Positions 28,702-36,114 of a DNA stretch of 64,000 nt are shown here, piece after piece; within the stretch, counting starts at the first letter, position 1, and each line of letters opens with the position of its first letter. Source of the DNA: Actinomadura oligospora ATCC 43269 (GTDB taxonomy: Bacteria > Actinomycetota > Actinomycetes > Streptosporangiales > Streptosporangiaceae); assembly GCF_000518265.1 (NCBI RefSeq), contig NZ_JADG01000003.1, forward strand, positions 124,001 through 188,000. The letters run 5' to 3'. Under the pieces are notes generated by a model. That model searched no databases and was not told where the DNA came from. It saw nothing but the letters and a program-made list of their open reading frames with translations. The position numbers and the translations under genes are program-made.

Positions 28702-29522
28702 CCGGCGCTGACGAGCCAGACGGAGCCGCGGATGCGGACTCCGTCCGGCTCGGCGAAGGGCGCGAGTCCGTCCCGGAGTTCCTCGCGGACCCGGATGAGG
28801 GCGGCCTGGTCCAGGTCCCGGAGGTTGTGGCGGACCGGGCCCTGGCTGAGGATGAAGTCGGCGGCGTCCGTGGCGTCCCGGCCGTAGTCCATCGGTGCCG
28901 AGACCGGTCGCACGTCCACGTCCGCCAGGCCCGCGTCGCCGAGCACGGCGCGGATGCGGTCGGGGTCGGACAGCGATCCCATTCCCTGGGCGGCCGGTGA
29001 GGGGCCGCGCATCAGCGGCGCGAGCGCTGCCGTGGCCTGGGCGTACTCGCTGTCGGGGCCGCCCGCCTGCGGGACGATGAACACCATCCGTCCGCCGGGC
29101 CGCAGCGCGCGGGCGATGTTGGCGAACGCGGCCGTGGGGTCGGTGAAGAACATGACGCCGCCGCGGCTGAGGACGACGTCGAACCCGCCCTTCCCGAAGG
29201 GGTGGACCTCGGCGTCGGCCCGTTCGAACCGCGCGTTGGCGATGCCCTGCTCGGCGGCGTCGGCGCGGGCGCGGGTCAGCATCGGCTCGGAGATGTCGAC
29301 GCCGACCGCTCGCCCGGCACGGCGTGCGGCGAGCAGGGTGATCTGTCCCGTGCCGCATCCGACGTCCAGGACCTCGTCGTGCCCGCCGATCGCGGCGAGG
29401 TCCAGGATCGGCTCGTTGAAGCCGCCCATCATCGCGTCGTACCGCGCGGCGTTCTCGGCCCAGGCCGTCCCCTCCCATCCGTTCCACGCCTCCGCCTGCT
29501 GGACGTTGACAACACCGCGCAT
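28686..29522 (-). CDS. Class I SAM-dependent methyltransferase
   Basis: A 278-residue protein with a canonical Rossmann methyltransferase core. Motif I is VLDVGCGTGQITLLAA, motif II acidic GVDISEPML, motif IV-like FDVVLSRGGVMFF, and motif post-I LRPGGRMVFIVP. The N-terminal QQAEAWNGWEGTAWAENAARYDAM is typical of a broad ubiquinone/small-molecule methyltransferase group. Its substrate is unknown. It is divergent from a tetR gene, with a palindromic operator in the 74-bp intergenic region, so it is the probable target of that repressor. Confidence 0.88.
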   Translation of the reverse strand: MRGVVNVQQAEAWNGWEGTAWAENAARYDAMMGGFNEPILDLAAIGGHDEVLDVGCGTGQITLLAARRAGRAVGVDISEPMLTRARADAAEQGIANARFERADAEVHPFGKGGFDVVLSRGGVMFFTDPTAAFANIARALRPGGRMVFIVPQAGGPDSEYAQATAALAPLMRGPSPAAQGMGSLSDPDRIRAVLGDAGLADVDVRPVSAPMDYGRDATDAADFILSQGPVRHNLRDLDQAALIRVREELRDGLAPFAEPDGVRIRGSVWLVSAGQPTG

Positions 29523-29550
29523 CAGGTCTCCCTCGTCTCATGGTCCAGTG

Positions 29551-29569
29551 ACTAGAGTTGAACTCTAGT
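29551..29569. promoter_or_regulatory. Palindromic operator between methyltransferase and tetR genes
   Basis: ACTAGAGTT-G-AACTCTAGT is a perfect 19-bp palindrome, followed at once by a partial third half-site, GACTCTAGAG (29574-29583). It sits in the shared promoter region of the divergent pair, 27 bp before the tetR start, and includes AT-rich bases typical of a TetR operator. This is the expected auto-repression arrangement. Confidence 0.75.
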
Positions 29570-29596
29570 GTTCGACTCTAGAGATATACTCGCGCC

Positions 29597-30244
29597 ATGG
29601 ACACCGTCAAGCGGCCGGAGAAGCGGCCCGACAGGCGGGCCGAGCGCTCGCGCCGCACCCGGGAGAAGGCCGTCCAGGCGGCGCGGGAGCTGTTCGTCGA
29701 GCAGGGGTACGGGGCGACGAGCCTGCAGCAGGTCGCCGACCGGGCGGGCCTGGCGGTGCAGACGCTGTACTTCGTGTTCGGCAACAAGCGCACGCTGTTC
29801 AAGGACGTCGTGGACACTTCGATCGCGGGCGACGCCGAACCGGTGGCGACCTTGGACCGGGAGTGGTTCCGTGCCGCGTGCGCCGCGCCCACCGCGGCCG
29901 AGCAGTTGCGCGCGCACGTGCGGGGCACCGGCGAGATCCTCGCCCGGGTCGCCCCGATCACGCCGATGATCGCCGCCGCGGCGGCCACCGATCCGCAGAT
30001 CGCCGCCGAGTGGCCCGACGGTCCCGACCCGCGTTTCACCGTGCATCAGGCGGCGGCCCGGGCGCTGGTCGGCAAACCCGGGGCGCACCCCGGCGTTTCC
30101 GCCGACGGGGCGGCGGACGTGCTGTTCGGCCTGCTCAGCCCTGAGCTGTACCTGCTGCTCGTCCAGGAGCGCGGCTGGTCGGCGGACAGGTGGGAGGAGT
30201 GGTGCTACGCGACCTTGGCCGCCCAGCTGGTCGAGCCGGTGTAG
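29597..30244 (+). CDS. TetR-family transcriptional regulator
   Basis: A 215-residue protein. The N-terminal helix-turn-helix is clear (VQAARELFVEQGYGATSLQQVADRAGLAVQTLYFVFGNKRTLFKDVV, in which the recognition helix is VQTLYFVF). The C-terminal ligand-binding half is all-helical and not assignable to a known ligand class. It probably represses itself and the divergent methyltransferase through the palindrome in between. The ATG at 29597 is the natural start. Confidence 0.92.
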   Translation: MDTVKRPEKRPDRRAERSRRTREKAVQAARELFVEQGYGATSLQQVADRAGLAVQTLYFVFGNKRTLFKDVVDTSIAGDAEPVATLDREWFRAACAAPTAAEQLRAHVRGTGEILARVAPITPMIAAAAATDPQIAAEWPDGPDPRFTVHQAAARALVGKPGAHPGVSADGAADVLFGLLSPELYLLLVQERGWSADRWEEWCYATLAAQLVEPV

Positions 30245-30251
30245 CCGGTCG

Positions 30252-31034
30252 TCAGGCGCGGCGGAGGACGGTGATCATGCGCCAGGCGCCGGGGTCGGTG
30301 AGGGCGACGTCGCCGAAGTCGCCGTACTGGGCGACGGTCTCCAGCGCTCCGGACAGCCGGACGGCGGCGGTCAGCTCGGTCGCGGTCCAGAAGCGGTAGG
30401 GGACCACGTCCTCGATCACCCGGGTCGGGCTGTCCGCCTTGGTGATGGTCATGGTGACGTGGTCGTCGGCGATCTGCGTGACCGGGTCGAGCTCGTCGGA
30501 CGGCTCGCCCCACCGGACCGTGGCGGCCACGCCGTCACGGTCGACCGTCCAGCCGGTGGAGACGCTCGGGTCGCCCGTGAGCCGGTCGCGGGGGTGCGAC
30601 ATCTCCAGGACGTAGAGCCCGTCGGGGCCGAGGTGGTCGGCGGTGCGGTCCAGGTGCGCGACGAAGGAGTCCAGGGTCATGAGGTGGGACGTGGAGTCCA
30701 GCATCGTCACGACCAGGTCGAACCGGCGGCCGAGGGCGAAGGAGGTCATGTCCTCCTGGACGACGTCCAGCTCGAGGCCCGCCTCCTTGGCCTGCTGGTC
30801 GGCGTAGGCGCACATGGCCGGGTGCAGGTCGAGGGCGGTGGCGGTGACGCCGCGCCGGGCGAACTCGCGGGCGTGCTCGGCCGGGCCCGCCGCCAGCTCC
30901 AGGACGGTCCGGGCCGCCGCGCCGGACGAGCGGTGCCGGACGGTCCACTCCAGCAGGGCGTCCACCTCCGCGGACACGTCGCGGAACGAGCACGCCAGCT
31001 CGTAGGCCCAGGGATCGTCGTAGATGCCGCTCAC
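30252..31034 (-). CDS. Class I SAM-dependent methyltransferase
   Basis: A 260-residue methyltransferase-like protein. Motif I is VLELAAGPAEHAREFAR, followed by ALDLHPAMCAYADQQA (acidic motif II) and FDLVVTMLDSTSHLMT (motif IV), with DHLGPDGLYVLEMSH as the following strand. The ELAAGP in place of xDxGxGxG is a variant glycine loop found in a subgroup of these enzymes. The start is GTG at 31034. It ends only 7 bp after the stop of the convergent tetR gene. Its substrate is unknown. Confidence 0.82.
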   Translation of the reverse strand: MSGIYDDPWAYELACSFRDVSAEVDALLEWTVRHRSSGAAARTVLELAAGPAEHAREFARRGVTATALDLHPAMCAYADQQAKEAGLELDVVQEDMTSFALGRRFDLVVTMLDSTSHLMTLDSFVAHLDRTADHLGPDGLYVLEMSHPRDRLTGDPSVSTGWTVDRDGVAATVRWGEPSDELDPVTQIADDHVTMTITKADSPTRVIEDVVPYRFWTATELTAAVRLSGALETVAQYGDFGDVALTDPGAWRMITVLRRA

Positions 31035-31073
31035 GACGCCAATCCTGCCAGGCGCGCCCCGGGCCTCCCGACG

Positions 31074-32153
31074 TCAGCCCCGCGCGGAACGCTCCGGCGC
31101 GGACGACTCCCCGGGCGCGGCGGGCGCGGGACGGCCGTCCAGGCGGAGCCGGATCTCCACGATGCCCGGCTCGCCGGTGCGGCGGGTCCGGCCGCCGAGG
31201 GAGACCAGCAGCCGCCGCATCCGGGTGTTCTCGGCGAGCGCGGTGGCGCGCAGCTCGACCAGGCCCCGCTCGCGGCCGAGGACGGCGAGCAGTTCGGCGA
31301 GCGCCCGGCCGAGGCCGCGGCCCTGCCAGGCGTCCTCGACCAGGAACGCCACCTCCGCGACGCCGGGATCGAGCACGTGGATGAGGTGGGCGAGCGCGAG
31401 GACCGAGCCGTCCGGGCCCTCGCCGACCAGCGTCAGCCCGTGCCAGGGCTCGCAGAACCGTTCGATGGCGGCGCGCGGCGGGAACGGCTTGGCGCTGAAG
31501 TACCGCATGCGGCGGCTGTCCAGGGAGCAGCGCTCGTGCATGGCGCGGACGGCGTCGGCGTCGTCCCGCTCGATCGGACGCACGGTCACGCGCGTCCCGT
31601 CGGCCAGCGGCAGTACCCGGGACGCGGACGCGGCGGACGGCGGCCCGGCCGGCAGCGCCGCGCGCACGAGGGCGTCCGCGCGGGCGGCCTCGGTCGTGGT
31701 GAACGGCAGCCCGGGACGACTCATCCGCACCGACCGCCGTCCGGCCCGGACGGTCAGCACCTCCCCTTCGTCGTCACCTGCGGCCGGGGCGGTCGTCCAG
31801 GCGGCCTCGTGCGCGCGCAGTAGTTCGGCCAGGATCTCGGGCAGCGCGTGGGGTTCGAGGCGGGCGCGGGTGGCGAGGGCGAGGGCCCGGGTCGGCTCGT
31901 CCACCAGCTCGCGCGGGCGCGCGGGGACGATGGTCGTGCGGACGCCTCCCGCCCACGCCGCAGCGCTGGCGAGCTCGTCCGGGCCTGCCCCGCCGGACGG
32001 GACGTCCACGACGAACTCGTCCACCACGCCCTCGGTCCCGACCTGGACGGTCAGCCCGAGGATGTTCGCGCCGCGCGCGGCGAGCGCGGCGGTCAGGACG
32101 GCGAGCCTGCCGGGGCGGTCCTCGATCTCGGTGCGGATGCGCAGCAGCGGCAT
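31074..32153 (-). CDS. ACT-like domain fused to GNAT acetyltransferase
   Basis: A 359-residue protein with two parts. Residues 1-70 (LLRIRTEIEDRPGRLAVLTAALAARGANILGLTVQ) form an ACT domain, the small-molecule-binding regulatory fold used in amino-acid enzymes. Residues about 190-350 form a GNAT domain (VTVRPIERDDADAVRAM, VAEVAFLVEDAWQGRGLGRALAELL) with the Q-x-x-G-x-G acetyl-CoA loop intact. A linker of about 110 residues lies between. ACT-GNAT fusions suggest an acetyltransferase under amino-acid control; this is inferred from the architecture. The ATG at 32153 was preferred over the upstream start because the ACT domain begins there. A 6-bp inverted repeat AGGTGA-N5-TCACCT lies upstream at 32235-32251. 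Confidence 0.82.
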   Translation of the reverse strand: MPLLRIRTEIEDRPGRLAVLTAALAARGANILGLTVQVGTEGVVDEFVVDVPSGGAGPDELASAAAWAGGVRTTIVPARPRELVDEPTRALALATRARLEPHALPEILAELLRAHEAAWTTAPAAGDDEGEVLTVRAGRRSVRMSRPGLPFTTTEAARADALVRAALPAGPPSAASASRVLPLADGTRVTVRPIERDDADAVRAMHERCSLDSRRMRYFSAKPFPPRAAIERFCEPWHGLTLVGEGPDGSVLALAHLIHVLDPGVAEVAFLVEDAWQGRGLGRALAELLAVLGRERGLVELRATALAENTRMRRLLVSLGGRTRRTGEPGIVEIRLRLDGRPAPAAPGESSAPERSARG

Positions 32154-32349
32154 TGACCTGGTCCTTCCGGGCCGGTGGGGTTCTGGCCAGGCCACTGTCG
32201 CCCGCCGGTGTTACGGAAGCGCTACACCCGCGTGAGGTGAGAGTTTCACCTTCGGCACCGGTCTTGAGCGACCCCGCGCGAGCGCCTAGCGTCACGTAAG
32301 TGATCTGCGTTCTGTCCGGCCCCGGCGGAGGTTTCCGCCGCGCGGTGCG

Positions 32350-32937
32350 GTGAGCCGGGAGGTGCGCACCGGGCGGCTGGCGCTGCGCCCGGTGAGCATG
32401 GGCGACCACACGGCGCTGCTGGCGCACTGGACGGGCCCGCTCGTCCGCCGGCACCTGTTCGGCGACCGGCGGGTCTCCGCCGAGCAGGTCACCGAGATCA
32501 TCGAGGCCAGCCGGAGGGACTTCGCCGCCGAGGGCTACGGCCTGTGGGCGCTGCGACCGGCCTCCCGCCGCTTCGGCGAGTCCTCGGTGACCGGGCGCGC
32601 GCTGGTCGGGGTGGCCGGGCTGTGCGGCCCGGACGCGGCGGGCGACGTCGAGATGGTCTACAGCCTGGAGCCGGACCGCTGGGGCCAGGGCCTGGCCGCC
32701 GAGGCGTGCCTGGCGGTGCTGCGGCACGCGTTCACGACCGCCGGGTTGCGCCGGGTGACCGCCGAGATCGACATGGCGAGCGCCTCGTCCCTCGGTGTCG
32801 CGCAGCAGCTCGGGATGCGGCACCGGGGGATGGGCCCCGGCGGCACCGCGATCTACGCGATCGACCGGACGCAGTGGCTCGGAACGCGTCATAGGCAGAC
32901 GCGAAGACAACAGAATCCGTCGCCAGAGATGCTTTAG
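32350..32937 (+). CDS. GNAT-family N-acetyltransferase
   Basis: A 195-residue RimJ/RimL-like acetyltransferase. TGRLALRPVSMGDHTALLAHW forms strand 1/helix 1. VEMVYSLEPDRWGQGLAAEACLAVLRHAF holds the acetyl-CoA pyrophosphate loop (WGQGLA), and RVTAEIDMASASSLGVAQQLGM the conserved C-terminal half. Its substrate is unknown. GTG at 32350 is used as the start. The 154-bp gap before it contains short inverted repeats (AGGTGA-N5-TCACCT and TCAC-N4-GTGA) that might be operators. It is followed by an oxidase gene 26 bp downstream in the same direction, possibly cotranscribed. Confidence 0.82.
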   Translation: MSREVRTGRLALRPVSMGDHTALLAHWTGPLVRRHLFGDRRVSAEQVTEIIEASRRDFAAEGYGLWALRPASRRFGESSVTGRALVGVAGLCGPDAAGDVEMVYSLEPDRWGQGLAAEACLAVLRHAFTTAGLRRVTAEIDMASASSLGVAQQLGMRHRGMGPGGTAIYAIDRTQWLGTRHRQTRRQQNPSPEML

Positions 32938-32963
32938 GCGGTCGAATACAGCAGTATTGGCGC

Positions 32964-34412
32964 ATGTCTACTGCGTCCGGGGCCACCCCCGCCTCCGCCC
33001 CCCGTTCCGCCGCGTTCGGCAACGGCGCGGTGTCCCACTGGTACCGCGAGCCCGGCCTGCCCGCGCCCGGCGACCGCCTGCCCGGCCCGCGCGCCGCCGA
33101 CGTCTGCCTGGTCGGCGCGGGCTACACCGGGCTCTGGACGGCCTACTACCTCAAGAAGGCCCAGCCTGACCTGCGGATCGTCGTCCTGGAGAAGGAGTTC
33201 GCGGGGTTCGGGGCGTCCGGGCGCAACGGCGGCTGGGTCGTGGGGGAACTGGCCGGATCGCGGGAACGGTACGCGCGCCGCCACGGGCGCGAGGCGGCCG
33301 TCGCGCTCCAGCGGGCCATGTTCGCGACCGTGGACGAGATCCTGCGCGTGGCGAAGGACGAGGGCATCGACGCCGACCTGGTCAAGGGAGGCGTCCTCAA
33401 CACCGCGCGGAACGCGGCCCAGGCGGCGCGGGTGCGCGCCCTGGTCGAGGAGAACCGCGCGTGGGGCTGGACGCCGGACGACATGGTCCTGCTGGACGGG
33501 CGCGAGGCGGACGAGCGGATCGGCATCGCGGGCCAGCGCGCCGCCACGTTCTCGCCGCACTGCGCCCGCGTCCAGCCCGCCAAGCTCGCGCGCGGGCTCG
33601 CGGCGACCGTCCGGGCGCTCGGCGTGGAGATCTTCGAGGACACGCCGGTGCTGCGCGTCGTCCCGCGCGAGGGCGGGCGTCCGGCCGCCGCCGTCACCCC
33701 GTACGGCACGGTCACCGCCGAGTACGTGCTCCGCGCGACCGAGGGCTTCACCGCGCGGCTGGCCGGGCACCGCCGCGACTGGCTGCCGATGAACAGCTCC
33801 ATGATCGTCACGACCCCGCTGCCGGACGCGGTGTGGGACGCGATCGGCTGGCGGCACGGCGAGGTGCTGGGCGACATGGCGCACTACTACATGTACGCGC
33901 AGCGCACGGCGGACGGCCGCATCGCGTTCGGCGGACGCGGCAGGCCCTACCGCTACGGCTCCGGCGTGGACGACGCGGGCGTCACGCGGCCCGGGACCGT
34001 CGACCAGCTCTGGCGCATGCTGACCGGGATGTTCCCCGCCGTCGCCGGCGAGGCGAGCGTGGACCACGCCTGGTCGGGCGTCCTCGGCGTCCCGCGCGAC
34101 TGGTGCTCCACGGCGGTCGTCGACCACGCCACCGGCCTCGGCCACGCGGGCGGGTACACCGGGCACGGCGTCGCGACCACGAACCTGGCCGGACGCACCC
34201 TGCGCGACCTGGTGCTCCGCCACGACACCGAGCTGACCGCGCTGCCGTGGGTGAACTGGCGGGTGAGGCGCTGGGAGCCCGAACCGCTGCGCTGGCTTGG
34301 CGTCCAGGCGATGTACGCGCTCTACCAGGTCGCGGACGGCCGGGAGGCGGCATCGGACACGCCCCGCACGTCGGCGGTCGCCCGCGTCGCGGACGCCATC
34401 ACCGGCCACTGA
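32964..34412 (+). CDS. FAD-dependent amine/amino-acid oxidoreductase (DAO family)
   Basis: A 482-residue flavoprotein. The FAD-binding Rossmann motif is ADVCLVGAGYTGLWTAYYL (about residues 45-63), followed by the acidic VVLEKEFAGFGASGRNGG, typical of DAO-type oxidases related to gamma-glutamylputrescine oxidase. A late Gly-rich segment GLGHAGGYTGHGVATTNLAGR is the second FAD-contact motif. The substrate is probably an amine or amino acid, but cannot be specified. It is followed 18 bp later by a methyltransferase. Confidence 0.87.
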   Translation: MSTASGATPASAPRSAAFGNGAVSHWYREPGLPAPGDRLPGPRAADVCLVGAGYTGLWTAYYLKKAQPDLRIVVLEKEFAGFGASGRNGGWVVGELAGSRERYARRHGREAAVALQRAMFATVDEILRVAKDEGIDADLVKGGVLNTARNAAQAARVRALVEENRAWGWTPDDMVLLDGREADERIGIAGQRAATFSPHCARVQPAKLARGLAATVRALGVEIFEDTPVLRVVPREGGRPAAAVTPYGTVTAEYVLRATEGFTARLAGHRRDWLPMNSSMIVTTPLPDAVWDAIGWRHGEVLGDMAHYYMYAQRTADGRIAFGGRGRPYRYGSGVDDAGVTRPGTVDQLWRMLTGMFPAVAGEASVDHAWSGVLGVPRDWCSTAVVDHATGLGHAGGYTGHGVATTNLAGRTLRDLVLRHDTELTALPWVNWRVRRWEPEPLRWLGVQAMYALYQVADGREAASDTPRTSAVARVADAITGH

Positions 34413-34430
34413 GCTGGTAATTTCGGCGGG

Positions 34431-35036
34431 ATGAGCACAAAGGGGACGCAGGGGTACGGCGTCGAGGCGGACCGCCTCGCCGACCAGTACGAGTCGCTCA
34501 CCAGCGACGACGTGCTCGGCGACGTGCTGCACCTGATCCCGGGCAAGCCCGGGCGCGTCCTCGACGTCGGCGCGGGGACGGGCCGGGACGCCGCCGCCCT
34601 GGCGCTGCGCGGCCACACGGTGACGGCGGTGGAGCCGACGCCCGAGCTGCGCGCGCACGGCCGACGGCTGCACGAGGGCGCAGGGATCGCGTGGGTGGAC
34701 GACACCCTTCCCGATCTGTCCGCCGTGAGCGGGACGTTCGATCTGGTCCTGCTCGTCGCGGTCTGGATGCATCTCGAAGCGGCCGAACGGCCTCGGGCGA
34801 TGCGTCGCCTCGCCGGGCTGCTCGCGCCCGAGGGGACGGTGCTGCTGACGTTGCGGCACGGTCCGACCCCGCCGGGACGGCACATGTTCGACGTCCCGGC
34901 GGACGAGACGGTCGCGCAGGCCGACGAGGCGGGACTGCGCGCCGTCCACCTGAGCACGTGGGGCGACCTGCTCGGGCGTCCCGGCGTGCGCTGGACGACC
35001 CTCGCGTTCACGTCCCGGCCCCGCCCTTCCAGCTAG
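34431..35036 (+). CDS. Class I SAM-dependent methyltransferase
   Basis: A 201-residue methyltransferase fold with motif I VLDVGAGTGRDAAALA, motif II AVEPTPELRAHGRR, motif IV FDLVLLVAVWMHL, and the strand following motif V GTVLLTLRHG. It is near the left edge of the NRPS region and could be the last gene outside it. The stop lies 115 bp before the minus-strand micro-ORF start, with which it converges. Its substrate is unknown. Confidence 0.85.
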   Translation: MSTKGTQGYGVEADRLADQYESLTSDDVLGDVLHLIPGKPGRVLDVGAGTGRDAAALALRGHTVTAVEPTPELRAHGRRLHEGAGIAWVDDTLPDLSAVSGTFDLVLLVAVWMHLEAAERPRAMRRLAGLLAPEGTVLLTLRHGPTPPGRHMFDVPADETVAQADEAGLRAVHLSTWGDLLGRPGVRWTTLAFTSRPRPSS

Positions 35037-35066
35037 CGAGGCCGAGGACGCCGGTCCGTTCGCGGC

Positions 35067-35111
35067 CGGTCTGTTGCCAGCTCGTCTATGCCAAGTCGGT
35101 CTACTGCCAGC
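35067..35111. repeat. 15-bp direct repeats downstream of the micro-ORF
   Basis: CGGTCTGTTGCCAGC (35067-35081) and CGGTCTACTGCCAGC (35097-35111) match at 13 of 15 bases, with a degenerate 15-bp unit exactly between them, so the copies are phased at 30 bp (about three helical turns). The last copy overlaps the stop end of the 16-codon ORF. This could be a duplication scar or a regulatory site. Confidence 0.55.
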
Positions 35112-35151
35112 CGGTGCTGTCGTTGGGCGGCGGGGGGCAGGTGCTGTTCAT
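35101..35151 (-). CDS. Candidate 16-residue peptide, product unknown
   Basis: Twelve bases after the stop of the dehydrogenase-like gene, on the same strand, AGGAG lies 6 nt before an ATG that opens a 16-codon frame: MNSTCPPPPNDSTGWQ, then TAG. The ribosome binding site is as good as any in the cluster, and every third position is G or C. The sequence has one Cys, four consecutive Pro and a near-terminal Trp. It does not match a family I recognise. It could be a leader or signal peptide, a small bioactive peptide precursor, or a chance frame. Its length is too small to prove coding. Confidence 0.4.
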   Translation of the reverse strand: MNSTCPPPPNDSTGWQ

Positions 35152-35163
35152 CTCTTCTCCTCG

Positions 35164-36051
35164 TTACTCGTGGGCGGGTGGGAGGTCCGGATCGATCGTC
35201 GGTCGATGGGTTCCAGAGGTGGACGGGAGGATCTCGTCGGCCAGGATGCGGCGGACCGCCTCGGCCACGGCCGTCTCGCCGCCGTCCGGTTCGCCGTTTC
35301 CAGGTTCGCCCGTGAGGACGCCGACGCCTATCGCCAGACGGCCCTCCTCGACGGCGGCGCGGAGGGCCTCCTCGTCCACGACCCCCTGGGCGGCCGGGTA
35401 GACGAGGCGGGCCGTGGGGCGGACGCGGGACAGGGCGGCGGCGCCGATCAGCCCGGGTGTCAGGACCTGGACGGCGATGAAGTCGGCGCAGGCGAGCAGG
35501 TCGTCCAGCGGCAGGACGGTGATGTGCGGGCTCGCGCCGCGCCTGCGCTCGGGGGCGGGATCCCAGGCGGCGACCCGCATCCCGAACGCGCGCATCCGCT
35601 CGGCGACCATCGTGCCGCAGGCGGAGAGGCCGACGATGCCGAGCACCTTGTCCTCCAGGCGCACGCGCGGCGGGGTGTGGCGGGCGGCCGAGACCAGGAG
35701 GTCGACGGTCAGCTCGGCGTGGCCGACGACGCACGCGGTGCGGGCGTTGACGACCATGACCCCGGCGCGGGCGGTCGCGGCCATGTCCACCCGGCCGGGG
35801 CCCGCCGCGAGGTTCGCGACCACCCTCAGGCGTCCGCCGGCCACGACGACCTCGGCGTCCACCGGGGTCGCGCCGTCGACCACGAGGGCGCTGGCGTCCG
35901 CCACGGCGGCGACCAGCGCGGCCTGGTCGGCGCCGTCGCAGTGCCGGACGTCGAGACCGGGGGCGAGCGCCTCGGCGGCGGCCGGGGAGATCTCGCCCGC
36001 GACCACGACCACCGGACGCGCGGAACGTTCTGCTGGCGGGAGGCCGTTCAC
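35164..36051 (-). CDS. Degenerate D-isomer-specific 2-hydroxyacid dehydrogenase-like protein
   Basis: The 295-residue protein follows the D-2-hydroxyacid dehydrogenase fold, with the NAD domain at about 95-270. The glycine loop reads GIVGLSACGTMVAERM, so the family's GxGxxG is GLSACG. The catalytic Arg region, normally N-x-A-R-G, reads YPAAQGVVDEEAL, with Gln in place of Arg. The Glu-containing DVFxxEP region reads VGVLTGEPG. No clear catalytic His follows at the usual TPHxA position. It probably does not catalyse the usual reaction, or has changed function. It starts with GTG and is 63 bp downstream of the SARP gene, then is followed by the 16-codon ORF. It likely belongs to the NRPS cluster. 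Confidence 0.75.
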   Translation of the reverse strand: MNGLPPAERSARPVVVVAGEISPAAAEALAPGLDVRHCDGADQAALVAAVADASALVVDGATPVDAEVVVAGGRLRVVANLAAGPGRVDMAATARAGVMVVNARTACVVGHAELTVDLLVSAARHTPPRVRLEDKVLGIVGLSACGTMVAERMRAFGMRVAAWDPAPERRRGASPHITVLPLDDLLACADFIAVQVLTPGLIGAAALSRVRPTARLVYPAAQGVVDEEALRAAVEEGRLAIGVGVLTGEPGNGEPDGGETAVAEAVRRILADEILPSTSGTHRPTIDPDLPPAHE

Positions 36052-36114
36052 GGGTTCCAGCCTGCGGCCGGCCGCTATATTTTCTCTCCATCCGGGGCCC
36101 GGTCGGGCCCGCGG

